Shown here one piece after another: positions 1-8,300 of a stretch of 40,646 bases of DNA. A program made the translations under genes and the position numbers. The notes beneath the pieces were generated by a model. The model had not been told where the DNA came from. It ran no database searches and was given only the letters and a program-made list of their open reading frames with translations. Numbering within the stretch: the stretch's first letter is position 1; every line of letters begins with the position of its first letter. The stretch lies in the NCBI GenBank assembly GCA_000434735.1, contig FR881236.1, forward strand, positions 1-40,646. Direction: 5' to 3'. This stretch comes from Bacteroides sp. CAG:530. GTDB lineage: Bacteria > Bacteroidota > Bacteroidia > Bacteroidales > Bacteroidaceae.

Positions 1-82
1 TCGAAGGGAGCTGGCCGTATGGGACTTACCCATGTTATGTAGCAGTCAAGAAGCGATTCACAAGGTGTCTTTCCCTGATTGC
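1..82 (-). ncRNA. possible structured non-coding RNA, 5' part only
   Basis: A good Bacteroidota-type promoter on the minus strand (entry at 87-116) would start a transcript near position 80-82 running off the left edge of the window. The first 80 bases contain no convincing coding start apart from one ATG (complement of 31-33) that sits inside a perfect 5-bp hairpin (19-23 with 29-33, loop of 5). A strong promoter, no evident reading frame and local hairpins suggest a structural RNA, possibly the 6S-like RNA of Bacteroidales, but I cannot match it with certainty. A short 5' leader of a gene beyond the edge is the main alternative. Confidence 0.3.
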
Positions 83-86
83 GGTG

Positions 87-116
87 CAAAGGTAGACATA
101 ATTTTTGAATCTGCAA
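87..116 (-). promoter_or_regulatory. Bacteroidota-type promoter, leftward
   Basis: On the minus strand TTG (complement of 114-116) is followed after 19 bases by TACCTTTG (complement of 87-94), an exact match to the TAnnTTTG -7 element with ideal spacing. It drives transcription toward the left edge. Confidence 0.6.
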
Positions 117-199
117 CATTATCAAGCAAAAAATCTCATCAAAATTCAATAAAAAGTGATTTTTAAGGGTTTTCTTATAAGTAATAGATGCAAAAAGCG

Positions 200-207
200 T
201 ATTTTTG
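200..207 (+). promoter_or_regulatory. possible -7 element for the DUF4199 gene
   Basis: TATTTTTG fits TAnnTTTG and would place a start site about 30 bases before the ATG at 244. No clear -33 TTTG is found at the expected distance, so this is a weak call. Confidence 0.3.
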
Positions 208-243
208 TGGCTTTAAAACAAAAGAAATCAAACATCATCAAAC

Positions 244-780
244 ATGACAGCAAACCGTCCGATTTCATCGCGAGAGCAAGCATTGCAATATGGAACCTTG
301 GTAGGTATCTTTTGGATAGTAAAGTTCTGCTTCCTTCCTTTAGGCTTCCAAATACCTTTTTTGCAATTTCTGTTTCTACTGGGCACGATATTCGGTCCTA
401 TATTAGTATACTTATTTGCACGCAAATACAGAAAAGAGAATCCGCAAGATGCTTTTTCTTTTTTCAGGGCTTTCAGTTTTACTCTTAGCATGTATATGGC
501 GGCAACGCTTTTGGTAGCGGTGGCTCACTATATCTACTTTAAGTATATAGACCAAGGATACCTTATTAATATGTATCAGCAATTATTGGATGAGCTGAAA
601 AATACGACACAACCAGAAATGGGGGCTTCGTTAGATCAGATTACACAGGCGTTCGATCTTATCTCTACCCTAACCCCACTGCAAATCACTTTTCAGTTGA
701 TGAGCCAAAACATGTTTTACGGTATTCTGCTGTCGGCTATCACGGCGTTTATAGTGAAAAGAAAGAAAACAAACATTTAG
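244..780 (+). CDS. DUF4199 domain membrane protein
   Basis: A 178-residue integral membrane protein that I assign to the DUF4199 family, small inner-membrane proteins of unknown function common in Bacteroidota. Hydrophobic helices can be seen at roughly residues 15-35, 38-60, 80-102 and 150-172. Between the third and fourth lies a polar stretch rich in Q, D and E (about 108-140), and the C-terminus is basic (KRKK). The gene begins a rightward run; the next gene, a family 2 glycosyltransferase, starts 27 bases downstream, so the two are probably co-transcribed. DUF4199 next to a DPMS-like glycosyltransferase is an arrangement I associate with Bacteroidales, but no function follows from it. Confidence 0.85.
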   Translation: MTANRPISSREQALQYGTLVGIFWIVKFCFLPLGFQIPFLQFLFLLGTIFGPILVYLFARKYRKENPQDAFSFFRAFSFTLSMYMAATLLVAVAHYIYFKYIDQGYLINMYQQLLDELKNTTQPEMGASLDQITQAFDLISTLTPLQITFQLMSQNMFYGILLSAITAFIVKRKKTNI

Positions 781-807
781 TCTTAAGCATAAAAACAAAA
801 AACAATT

Positions 808-1758
808 ATGGATATATCAGTTGTTGTACCATTATATAATGAGGAAGAATCGCTTCCCGAACTATTTGCATGGATTAAGCGAGTAATGGACGCTCATAAC
901 TTCAGCTATGAAGTCATCTTTGTAAACGACGGAAGTACCGACCACTCTTGGGATGTAATAGAAAAGTTGAGCAAAGAAAACAAAGAGGTAAAAGGTGTCA
1001 AATTCCGTCGTAACTACGGAAAATCGCCCGCTCTTTTCTGCGGATTCAAGCGTGCCGAAGGCGATGTGGTTATCACTATGGACGCTGACTTACAAGATAG
1101 CCCCGACGAAATCCCGGAATTGTATCGCATGATAACAGAAGACGGACTCGACCTCGTATCCGGATGGAAACAAAAGCGATATGACCCATTGTCGAAGACT
1201 ATACCTACCAAGCTATTCAACGCTACCGCGCGTGCCGTATCGGGTATTCACAATCTGCACGACTTCAACTGCGGACTGAAAGCTTACCGTCGTGAAGTGG
1301 TGAAGAATATCGAAGTATACGGTGAAATGCATCGCTACATACCATATCTTGCAAAGAACGCCGGATTCGACAAAATCGGCGAGAAGGTAGTTCACCATCA
1401 AGCTCGTAAATACGGAAAGACAAAATTCGGTTTAAACCGCTTTGTTAACGGATATCTTGACTTGCTTACCTTATGGTTCCTCTCCACTTTCGGAAAGAAG
1501 CCGATGCATATCTTCGGATTCCTTGGATCCATCATGTTCTTTATCGGATTCCTGGCGGTAGTCATTATCGGTGCAAATAAGCTATACGACTTATACGCAG
1601 GCAATTCATACCGACTGATAACCGACAGTCCGTATTTCTACCTGGCACTTACTACAATGATACTGGGTACACAACTCTTCTTGGCGGGATTCTTGGGTGA
1701 ATTAATAGCCCGTAATTCGTCAGAACGCAACAACTATCAAATAGAAAAAGAGCTGTAA
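808..1758 (+). CDS. family 2 glycosyltransferase, polyisoprenyl-phosphate type
   Basis: A 316-residue glycosyltransferase of the DPM1/GtrB type, which moves a hexose from a nucleotide sugar to a polyprenyl phosphate on the cytoplasmic face of the inner membrane. The GT-A fold starts at once (VVPLYNEEESLP, residues 6-17), the metal-binding acidic motif DADLQD lies at 92-97, and two long hydrophobic helices close the protein (about 233-257 and 273-300), as in GtrB/ArnC-like enzymes. Length and architecture are those of a complete family member. The donor sugar and final acceptor cannot be told from sequence. The neighbouring DUF4199 and DUF6452/DUF6048 genes run the same way with short gaps (the DUF6452 gene starts 2 bases after this stop), so an operon is likely. 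Confidence 0.9.
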   Translation: MDISVVVPLYNEEESLPELFAWIKRVMDAHNFSYEVIFVNDGSTDHSWDVIEKLSKENKEVKGVKFRRNYGKSPALFCGFKRAEGDVVITMDADLQDSPDEIPELYRMITEDGLDLVSGWKQKRYDPLSKTIPTKLFNATARAVSGIHNLHDFNCGLKAYRREVVKNIEVYGEMHRYIPYLAKNAGFDKIGEKVVHHQARKYGKTKFGLNRFVNGYLDLLTLWFLSTFGKKPMHIFGFLGSIMFFIGFLAVVIIGANKLYDLYAGNSYRLITDSPYFYLALTTMILGTQLFLAGFLGELIARNSSERNNYQIEKEL

Positions 1759-1760
1759 GC

Positions 1761-2327
1761 ATGAAGAAACTGTTATATATAGTCTGCATCATATCGCTGG
1801 CAGGGTTTGTCATTCCTGCGTGCGAAGTGGAAAACTGTCCGCCCAACACGATGACATACCTTCACCTCACCCTGAGCGACCAGTACGGACGCACGTTTAA
1901 GACCTCGGATACGATTACCGTGTTCGGGCAGACTTATGCCGATGTCACCGTTTACGATACATTGCCCGACAAGACCTTGCAGCCCCGCATCGTATACGAC
2001 TCGCTAGTGAGCGACACCTTTATTAATAAGGAGTATGGTGCCAACGGATTTTCTATACCATTGAGCTATGCCGACCAAACTCGCATAGTATTATCGTATA
2101 GAAGCCTTGACCAACGTTTTCAAGGAACAGACACCTTATTTATAAGCCATCGTAACAAGCCTTACTTCACCAATCTGGACTGTAGCACGATGATGTTCTA
2201 CGAACTGACGTCAACTACCGCTACCCGACACAGGCTCGACTCGATACAGATTATCAATCCGAATATTGACAATAATGAAAAAGAAAACATTAAGATATAT
2301 TTCACTGTTACTAATTCTGACGAATAG
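1761..2327 (+). CDS. DUF6452 family lipoprotein
   Basis: A 188-residue secreted protein resembling the DUF6452 family. The N-terminus is a lipoprotein signal: two lysines, a hydrophobic core and the lipobox-like VIPAC with Cys at residue 21, so it should be lipid-anchored in the envelope. The mature part is rich in Thr, Asp and Tyr and looks beta-stranded, without recognisable catalytic residues. It starts two bases after the glycosyltransferase stop, and its last 53 bases are also read, in another frame, as the start and signal peptide of the DUF6048 gene. The pairing of these two families suggests they work together in the envelope; the function is unknown. Confidence 0.75.
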   Translation: MKKLLYIVCIISLAGFVIPACEVENCPPNTMTYLHLTLSDQYGRTFKTSDTITVFGQTYADVTVYDTLPDKTLQPRIVYDSLVSDTFINKEYGANGFSIPLSYADQTRIVLSYRSLDQRFQGTDTLFISHRNKPYFTNLDCSTMMFYELTSTTATRHRLDSIQIINPNIDNNEKENIKIYFTVTNSDE

Positions 2328-2997
2328 CATATGGCTATGTCCCGGTGCATGGGGTCAGACTGTTCCGCAGAAGAAAGACAAGGAGACACTGAAAGCCGCA
2401 TACCAAACTACACCATTCTACCAAGGAACTTCTATCGGTGTAGAAGTGGCTGGTGCCGCTGGCTATGCCCTCGGAAGCGACATACTAAGTAGCGAAGTGA
2501 AACTGGAGGCTAATTTCAAGAACCGATACATGCCGGTTGTGGAGATAGGATACGGAAAAACCGACGCCACTAACGACGATACGCAGATGCACTACAAAAC
2601 AAGCGCTCCTTATTTCCGCGTGGGTATGGACTATAATGTTTTCTACCTGAAGCCTTATCTGCCAGGACATCTCTACGTTGGAGGACGATATGCCATGAGT
2701 TCCTTTACGTACGATGTAGACGGCCCTATCATGAGCGACCCAAACTACGGTGGACATATTACATCGAATTACGCATACACCGGACAAAAGAGCACGGCGA
2801 AATGGCTTGAGGCAGTTGTCGGCATCAAAGTGAAGATATACAAACGGTTCTGCATGGGATGGACCGTAAGATATAAGATACGCATGAAGGTTGACGAGAA
2901 CGAGAATTCCACTCCATGGTATGTGCCTGGATATGGAAAGAACGGCAGCTCAAGCTTCAACCTTACGTATAACTTAACTTACGATTTGCCATTCTAA
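2275..2997 (+). CDS. DUF6048 family protein, probable outer-membrane beta-barrel
   Basis: About 240 residues with a clear Sec signal peptide (MKKK, hydrophobic core, cleavage near AWGQ) and a mature part of alternating beta-type segments rich in Tyr, Gly and aromatics, ending in an aromatic residue (LPF), as in outer-membrane beta-barrels. I place it in DUF6048. I choose the ATG at 2275 rather than the in-frame TTG at 2266 because MKKK begins a proper signal peptide. This start lies inside the preceding lipoprotein gene, giving a 53-base out-of-frame overlap, which points to translational coupling. It could be a sensor or assembly partner of that lipoprotein; this is inference only. Confidence 0.75.
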   Translation: MKKKTLRYISLLLILTNSIWLCPGAWGQTVPQKKDKETLKAAYQTTPFYQGTSIGVEVAGAAGYALGSDILSSEVKLEANFKNRYMPVVEIGYGKTDATNDDTQMHYKTSAPYFRVGMDYNVFYLKPYLPGHLYVGGRYAMSSFTYDVDGPIMSDPNYGGHITSNYAYTGQKSTAKWLEAVVGIKVKIYKRFCMGWTVRYKIRMKVDENENSTPWYVPGYGKNGSSSFNLTYNLTYDLPF

Positions 2998-3024
2998 CCG
3001 CATTTTACACACTGACAATCAGCA

Positions 3025-3600
3025 ATGAGTACTTTTGAGATTTGGCTATTAGCCGTAAGTTTAGCTATCGATTGCTTCACGGTTTCCGTGGCAAGCGGAA
3101 TCATACTGCACCGCATAGAGTGGCGGACATTCTTTACGATGGCATTCTTCTTCGGCTTCTTCCAAGCACTTATGCCACTGATAGGATGGAGCGGTGCCAA
3201 TCATTTCAGTCATCTGATAGAAGCCTACGACCACTGGATAGCTTTCGGCTTGTTGGCTTTCTTAGGAATACGAATGATACGCGAATACTTTAAAGACAGC
3301 GAAGAGTGTAGCTTCGACCCTACGCGACTGAAAGTAATACTCACCCTGGCAGTTGCTACAAGCATCGACGCTTTGGCAGTAGGCATTTCATTCGCCTTCA
3401 CTGGCTACAACAACCTTGTATCTTTAACAGAACCGCTGCTTGCTATCGGCTTCGCATCGTTCGCCATATCGTTAACAGGCAGCCTAATAGGTATCTTCTT
3501 CGGGAAACGTTTCAATTTCCGCATGGAGTTTTTTGGCGGACTTGTTTTGATTGGCATCGGAACAAAAATACTGATAGAACATCTTTTCTTTAATCAATAA
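3025..3600 (+). CDS. mntP: manganese efflux pump MntP
   Basis: A 191-residue, six-helix inner-membrane protein of the MntP (formerly DUF204) family, which exports Mn(II). The two internally related halves each carry the conserved acidic motif: SLAIDCFTVS with Asp16 in helix 1 and TSIDALAVG with Asp115 in helix 4. These correspond to the aspartates required for transport in the E. coli protein. Length matches the family (about 190). It begins 28 bases after the DUF6048 gene and ends 10 bases before apbE, so it is probably part of the same rightward transcription unit. No manganese riboswitch (yybP-ykoY) is evident in the short upstream gap. Confidence 0.9.
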   Translation: MSTFEIWLLAVSLAIDCFTVSVASGIILHRIEWRTFFTMAFFFGFFQALMPLIGWSGANHFSHLIEAYDHWIAFGLLAFLGIRMIREYFKDSEECSFDPTRLKVILTLAVATSIDALAVGISFAFTGYNNLVSLTEPLLAIGFASFAISLTGSLIGIFFGKRFNFRMEFFGGLVLIGIGTKILIEHLFFNQ

Positions 3601-3610
3601 ACATAAGATT

Positions 3611-4621
3611 ATGGCAAATAATAAACTAAAATGGCAATTACCGTTCTTGATCCTGCTTATAGTAGGAACCATTCTTATACTAAAGAAACAAGTCCCCTAC
3701 CAAACAGACGAGGGCTTGGTGTTCGGTACTATATATAAGATAACCTACCAAAGTAAAAACAATCTGAAATCAGAGATAGAAAAAGAGCTGAAGAAGGTAG
3801 ACTTCTCACTATCTCCTTTCAATAAGGAATCCACCATTACACATATCAACAACAATACAGACATGAGCACCGACAGCCTGTTTCTATATGTGTACAATCT
3901 GGCGAGAAATGTATCGGAAGCAACTTACGGAGCATTCGACATCACAGTAGCTCCGCTGGTAAACGCATGGGGATTCGGATTTAAAAACGCTGCCAACGTT
4001 GACTCGGCTACAATAGACAGCCTTCGCACTTTCGTAGGATTCGATAAAGTCAGCCTGAAAGACGGAAAAATAGTAAAGCAAGACGAGCGCACCATGTTAG
4101 ATTGTAGCGCCATCGCCAAAGGATTCGGAGTGGACTGCGTAGCCCGATTGCTGGAAAGCAAAGGCATAAAGAACTACATGGTAGACATAGGTGGCGAGTT
4201 GATGATAAAAGGTGTAAACCCAAAAGACGAAACATGGCGCATAGGTATAAACAAGCCGATAGAAGACTCACTGTCTGTAAACCAAGAACTACAGACCGTA
4301 CTCGAAATCTCAAATGTAGGCTTGGCAACATCGGGTAACTACCGCAACTTTTACTATAAAGACGGAAAGAAATACGCTCACACTATAGACCCACGCACGG
4401 GATACCCTATACAGCACAACATATTGTCGTCTACAGTAGTCGCGAACAACTGTGCAACAGCCGATGCCTTCGCCACCTCGTTCATGGTATTGGGTCTCGA
4501 CTCTGCCAAGGCGATTTGTGCAGCACATCCAGAAATGGATGCCTATTTTATATATACCACCGACAGCGGAAAAATAGGCATCTACTTTACAGACGGAATG
4601 AAGAAGTATATTAGAAAATAA
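3611..4621 (+). CDS. apbE: FAD:protein FMN transferase ApbE
   Basis: This 336-residue protein is an ApbE-type flavin transferase, which uses FAD and Mg(II) to attach FMN covalently to a threonine of partner proteins such as NqrB/NqrC or RnfG/RnfD subunits. Family motifs are visible: DCSAIAKGFGVD near residues 160-171, DIGGEL soon after, and HTIDPRTGYP near 257-266. The first about 25 residues form an uncleaved-looking membrane helix (LPFLILLIVGTILIL) with no lipobox cysteine, so the enzyme is probably anchored to the inner membrane facing the periplasm. Its substrate genes (nqr or rnf) are not in this window. Confidence 0.93.
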   Translation: MANNKLKWQLPFLILLIVGTILILKKQVPYQTDEGLVFGTIYKITYQSKNNLKSEIEKELKKVDFSLSPFNKESTITHINNNTDMSTDSLFLYVYNLARNVSEATYGAFDITVAPLVNAWGFGFKNAANVDSATIDSLRTFVGFDKVSLKDGKIVKQDERTMLDCSAIAKGFGVDCVARLLESKGIKNYMVDIGGELMIKGVNPKDETWRIGINKPIEDSLSVNQELQTVLEISNVGLATSGNYRNFYYKDGKKYAHTIDPRTGYPIQHNILSSTVVANNCATADAFATSFMVLGLDSAKAICAAHPEMDAYFIYTTDSGKIGIYFTDGMKKYIRK

Positions 4622-4644
4622 CATTTAATAATACCTTAAACATC

Positions 4645-6633
4645 ATGAAAGAAAACGAAAAACAAAACGGTCTGCCCGAAAACGCGTTCCGACCGTTAAA
4701 ACCAGGAGAAAAGTACGAACCTCCTATGAAAGCCGATCAAACCTATCCCGAAGTCAACCTTTGGTCTGTACTGTGGGGTATAGCTATGGCTGTACTGTTC
4801 TCGGCAGCATCGGCATACCTTGGACTGAAAGTAGGACAGGTATTCGAAGCAGCCATTCCTATCGCCATCATCGCTGTAGGTGTATCAAGCGCAGCCAAGC
4901 GTAAAAGCGCACTAGGAGAAAACGTAATTATACAGTCTATCGGTGCATGCTCGGGAGTAATCGTAGCTGGAGCTATCTTTACCCTTCCTGCACTTTATAT
5001 ATTGCAGGATAAATATCCTGAAATGACCGTAAACTTCTTCCAGATGTTTATCAGCTCTTTGCTGGGCGGAATATTGGGTATCTTGTTCCTTATCCCATTC
5101 CGTAAATACTTCGTAAGCGAAAAACATGGCGAATATCCTTTCCCCGAAGCAACCGCAAGTACACAGGTACTTATTTCGGGCGAAAAAGGAGGCAGCCAAG
5201 CTAAGCCGCTTCTGTTTGCCGGATTAATTGGTGGATTATACGACTTTATAGTATCTACCTTCGGATGGTGGAACGAAAACTTCACTACCCGTGTATGCGG
5301 ATGGGGAGAAATGCTTGCCGACAAAGCTAAGGTAGTATTGAAAATCAATACCGGAGCAGCCGTATTGGGTCTGGGATATATCGTTGGTTTGAAGTATGCA
5401 GCCATCATCTGCGCAGGTTCATTGGCAGTATGGCTTATCATCGTGCCGGGAATATCTCTGATTTGGGGAGACGCTGTGCTCAACGCATGGAATCCGGCTA
5501 TCACAGAGACAGTAGGTTCCATGAGTCCTGAAATGATATTCTCACATTATGCTAAGAGCATCGGTATCGGTGGTATCGCTATGGCTGGTATTATAGGAAT
5601 TGTCCGTTCATGGGATATCATTAAAAGTGCAGTAGGACTTGCAGCCAAGGAAATGGGCGGCAAGAAAGAACAGGCCAACGTAGAACGTACTCAGAAAGAC
5701 CTTCCGATGAAAGTCATCGCTATCGGCTCACTGATTACCATAGTACTTGTAACTCTGTTCTTCTACTTCGACGTTATGCAGGGTAACTTGATGCATACCA
5801 TAGTAGCTATCGTCTTGGTAGCAGGAATCGCATTCCTATTTACTACAGTTGCGGCTAACGCCATCGCTATTGTTGGTACCAACCCGGTTTCGGGTATGAC
5901 GCTGATGACTCTTATCCTTGCGTCTGTAGTCATGGTAGCTGTTGGTCTTAAAGGTTCTACCGGTATGGTTGCAGCCCTCGTGATGGGTGGTGTAGTATGT
6001 ACAGCACTGTCAATGGCAGGCGGTTTCATCACCGACTTGAAGATTGGCTATTGGTTGGGTAGCACTCCAGCCAAGCAACAGACTTGGAAGTTCTTGGGAA
6101 CTTTGGTTTCTGCAGCAACCGTAGGAGGAGTAATCATGATATTGAACAAGACTTACGGTTTCACCACAGGTGCCTTGGCTGCTCCGCAGGCTAACGCTAT
6201 GGCAGCGGTAATCGACCCGCTGATGAATGGTGTATCTGCTCCATGGTTACTGTACGGCATCGGTGCCGTATTGGCATTAGTACTTACTTACTTTAAAGTT
6301 CCAGCTTTGGCGTTCGCTTTGGGTATGTTCATCCCTCTCGAACTCAACTTGCCGCTTTTAGTTGGAGGAGCTATCAACTGGTACGTTACAAGTCGCAGCA
6401 AAGACCCTGAAGTAAACGCTGAACGTGGAGAAAAAGGTACCCTGCTTGCTTCTGGATTCATTGCCGGAGGTGCGCTGATGGGAGTTGTAAGTGCAGCCAT
6501 GCGCTTCAAGGGCATCAACTTGGTAAACGACGCTTGGTTGGATAACCCGCTTAGCCAAGTAGTTTCGCTCATAGCATACGCTCTTATTATAGTATATCTG
6601 GTAAAAGCCAGCATGAGCATCAGCAAGAAATAA
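4645..6633 (+). CDS. OPT family oligopeptide transporter
   Basis: A 662-residue, very hydrophobic protein with about 14-16 membrane helices, matching the oligopeptide transporter (OPT) family, which carries small peptides or metal-chelate compounds by proton-coupled uptake. Typical family features include the early helix with SAYLGLKVGQVFEA (about residues 56-69), the EYPFPEATA segment (around 166-174) and the GxNPVSGMT region in the middle. The polar N-terminus (about 35 residues) precedes the first helix. It follows apbE by 23 bases. The gene is complete and is followed by a strong hairpin. The substrate cannot be predicted. Confidence 0.92.
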   Translation: MKENEKQNGLPENAFRPLKPGEKYEPPMKADQTYPEVNLWSVLWGIAMAVLFSAASAYLGLKVGQVFEAAIPIAIIAVGVSSAAKRKSALGENVIIQSIGACSGVIVAGAIFTLPALYILQDKYPEMTVNFFQMFISSLLGGILGILFLIPFRKYFVSEKHGEYPFPEATASTQVLISGEKGGSQAKPLLFAGLIGGLYDFIVSTFGWWNENFTTRVCGWGEMLADKAKVVLKINTGAAVLGLGYIVGLKYAAIICAGSLAVWLIIVPGISLIWGDAVLNAWNPAITETVGSMSPEMIFSHYAKSIGIGGIAMAGIIGIVRSWDIIKSAVGLAAKEMGGKKEQANVERTQKDLPMKVIAIGSLITIVLVTLFFYFDVMQGNLMHTIVAIVLVAGIAFLFTTVAANAIAIVGTNPVSGMTLMTLILASVVMVAVGLKGSTGMVAALVMGGVVCTALSMAGGFITDLKIGYWLGSTPAKQQTWKFLGTLVSAATVGGVIMILNKTYGFTTGALAAPQANAMAAVIDPLMNGVSAPWLLYGIGAVLALVLTYFKVPALAFALGMFIPLELNLPLLVGGAINWYVTSRSKDPEVNAERGEKGTLLASGFIAGGALMGVVSAAMRFKGINLVNDAWLDNPLSQVVSLIAYALIIVYLVKASMSISKK

Positions 6634-6651
6634 TCACAACCAATTAATACA

Positions 6652-6683
6652 AAGGGCTGTTGGGCAATCGCTGAACAGCCCTT
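6652..6683 (+). terminator. hairpin after the OPT gene, possible terminator
   Basis: A perfect 10-bp stem (6652-6661 with 6674-6683, loop of 12) lies 18 bases after the OPT stop. The T tract after it is poor, so termination may be partial. It separates the OPT gene from the hydrolase gene 20 bases later. Confidence 0.55.
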
Positions 6684-6702
6684 ACTTAAATCAGCTACAA
6701 TC

Positions 6703-7500
6703 ATGAAAAACTTATTCATCTCCATTTTACTTTTTTTCATTACTACAATGAACGCAACTAATCCGATTGAAATTAAGATTTGGGGACAAGATTCTTCCGA
6801 ACCGCAACCCACACTTACCGTCTACCCCGCCACCAACGGCAACGGAATGGCTATCATAGCCTGCCCGGGTGGAGGATATACTCATTTAGCCATAGACCAT
6901 GAAGGCAAAAGCATGTCGGCATGGTTCAACAGCTTGGGCATTACATACGCAGTATTAGTTTACCGTATGCCAGGCGGAAATCACGAAATCCCGTTAAGCG
7001 ACGCTCAACAGGCTATGCGCATCATGCGCCAGCACGCCAAAGAATGGAATATACAGAAACTCGGCATCATGGGGGCTTCTGCCGGAGGTCATCTGGCTAG
7101 CACAGTAGCTACCCATTATACAGACGCAGAGACCAAACCTGATTTTCAGATATTATTCTACCCCGTAATCACGATGGATGCATCGTACACCCACGCTGGC
7201 TCAAGAAAGAATCTGTTAGGACTGTCTCCATCAGAAGAACTAGTAAAACAATTCAGCAACGAGCTTCAAGTAAACGCACAGACCCCACCGGCATTTATAA
7301 TGCACAGCAGCAATGATAAAACAGTACCCGTGGCAAACAGCGTAAACTACTATATGGCACTTATCAAAAATCACGTAGAAAACTGCTGCCTGCACACCTA
7401 CCCTACCGGCGGTCACGGATGGGGATATAGAGACAGTTTTGAATACAAACGCCAGTGGACCGGCGAGTTAGAGAAGTGGTTGCGCGAAATAAACAAGTAA
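6703..7500 (+). CDS. secreted alpha/beta hydrolase (esterase/lipase family)
   Basis: A 265-residue exported hydrolase of the acetyl-esterase/BD-FAE-like group (COG0657). A signal peptide covers about residues 1-18. The oxyanion motif PGGGY is at 55-59, the nucleophile elbow GASAG places Ser126, and the other triad members are Asp205 (HSSNDKTVP) and His238 (TGGHGWG). All catalytic residues are present. Relatives include xylan or acetyl esterases of gut Bacteroidota, so a role in removing ester groups from glycans is plausible, but no polysaccharide-utilisation genes are adjacent. It sits alone between a hairpin and the rpsP promoter. Confidence 0.88.
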   Translation: MKNLFISILLFFITTMNATNPIEIKIWGQDSSEPQPTLTVYPATNGNGMAIIACPGGGYTHLAIDHEGKSMSAWFNSLGITYAVLVYRMPGGNHEIPLSDAQQAMRIMRQHAKEWNIQKLGIMGASAGGHLASTVATHYTDAETKPDFQILFYPVITMDASYTHAGSRKNLLGLSPSEELVKQFSNELQVNAQTPPAFIMHSSNDKTVPVANSVNYYMALIKNHVENCCLHTYPTGGHGWGYRDSFEYKRQWTGELEKWLREINK

Positions 7501-7506
7501 ATTTAC

Positions 7507-7536
7507 TTGCAATATAAATAAAAAGTAGTACCTTTG
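7507..7536 (+). promoter_or_regulatory. strong Bacteroidota-type promoter of rpsP
   Basis: TTG at 7507-7509, exactly 19 bases, then TACCTTTG at 7529-7536: an excellent match to the housekeeping promoter. The predicted leader of about 55 bases includes a short inverted repeat (7541-7547 with 7553-7559). Confidence 0.75.
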
Positions 7537-7599
7537 CACCGCTAATACGAGCTATTAGCATATTCAAATCATTAACATTAAAAATTTAACGTTTAGAAA

Positions 7600-8148
7600 A
7601 TGGCAACTAAAATCAGATTGCAGAGAAACGGACGCAAGAGCTATGCGTTCTATTCAATTGTTATTGCAGATGCAAGAGCACCACGTGATGGTAGATTTAC
7701 TGAAAAAATTGGTACTTACAACCCTAATACCAATCCTGCCACAGTAGATTTGAATTTTGAACGCGCACTTCATTGGGTAATGTGCGGTGCACAGCCTACA
7801 GACACAGTACGCACTATCTTGTCACGCGAAGGTGTTTACATGAAGAAACACTTGCTTGGTGGTGTAGCTAAGGGCGCATTCGACGAAGCTACAGCTGACG
7901 CTCGTTTCAACGCTTGGAAAGAAAACAAACAGTCAGGTTTGGCTGCTTTGAAAGCTAAAGAAGACGAAGCTAAGAAGGCTGACGCTAAAGCACGTCTGGA
8001 AGCAGAAAAGAAGGTAAACGAAGAAATCGCTAAGAAGGTAGCTGAAAAGAAAGCTGCTGAAGCTGCTGCAAAGGCAGAAGCTGAAGCTGCCGCTGCTGCT
8101 GAAGCTGCTCCTGCTGAAGAAGCAACTGAAGCTCCTGCTGAAGCTTAA
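7600..8148 (+). CDS. rpsP: 30S ribosomal protein S16, long form
   Basis: The first about 80 residues are typical S16, a small-subunit assembly protein bound to 16S rRNA (IRLQRNGRKSYAFYSIVIAD near the start, then RDGRFTEKIGTYNP). The protein is 182 residues, against about 80-90 in E. coli; the extra C-terminal half is a charged helix followed by an Ala/Glu-rich low-complexity tail built largely from Ala, Glu and Lys. Long S16 proteins of this kind are usual in Bacteroidetes. It is monocistronic, with its own promoter and a strong terminator. Confidence 0.96.
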   Translation: MATKIRLQRNGRKSYAFYSIVIADARAPRDGRFTEKIGTYNPNTNPATVDLNFERALHWVMCGAQPTDTVRTILSREGVYMKKHLLGGVAKGAFDEATADARFNAWKENKQSGLAALKAKEDEAKKADAKARLEAEKKVNEEIAKKVAEKKAAEAAAKAEAEAAAAAEAAPAEEATEAPAEA

Positions 8149-8185
8149 TAAGCCAACGCTTAGGATTTTTCAACAGAACAAAATG

Positions 8186-8217
8186 AAGAGGATGTGTTTT
8201 CGCATCCTCTTTTTTTG
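8186..8217 (+). terminator. intrinsic terminator of rpsP
   Basis: A stem of about nine pairs (arms 8188-8194 and 8203-8209 at its core, short T-rich loop) is followed by a run of seven or eight T residues. Confidence 0.85.
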
Positions 8218-8300
8218 TCCCTGTACCAAAACGACATCAGCAGGTATCAAACTATTATCATAAAGCATGCGAACAAAAACTATGTAGACCTTATAAAATT
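8218..8300. other. AT-rich spacer, left part
   Basis: Part of the 557-base gap between rpsP and the V-ATPase operon. No coding start or RNA gene is recognised here. A reading frame of 99 codons crosses it (GTG at 8194 to 8493), but that start lies inside the rpsP terminator and I do not accept it as a gene. Confidence 0.5.

Noticed and set aside
156..488. Open frame of 110 codons overlapping the DUF4199 gene
   Set aside because: It starts in AT-rich leader and lies in another frame of a protein with clear membrane helices; no family resemblance.
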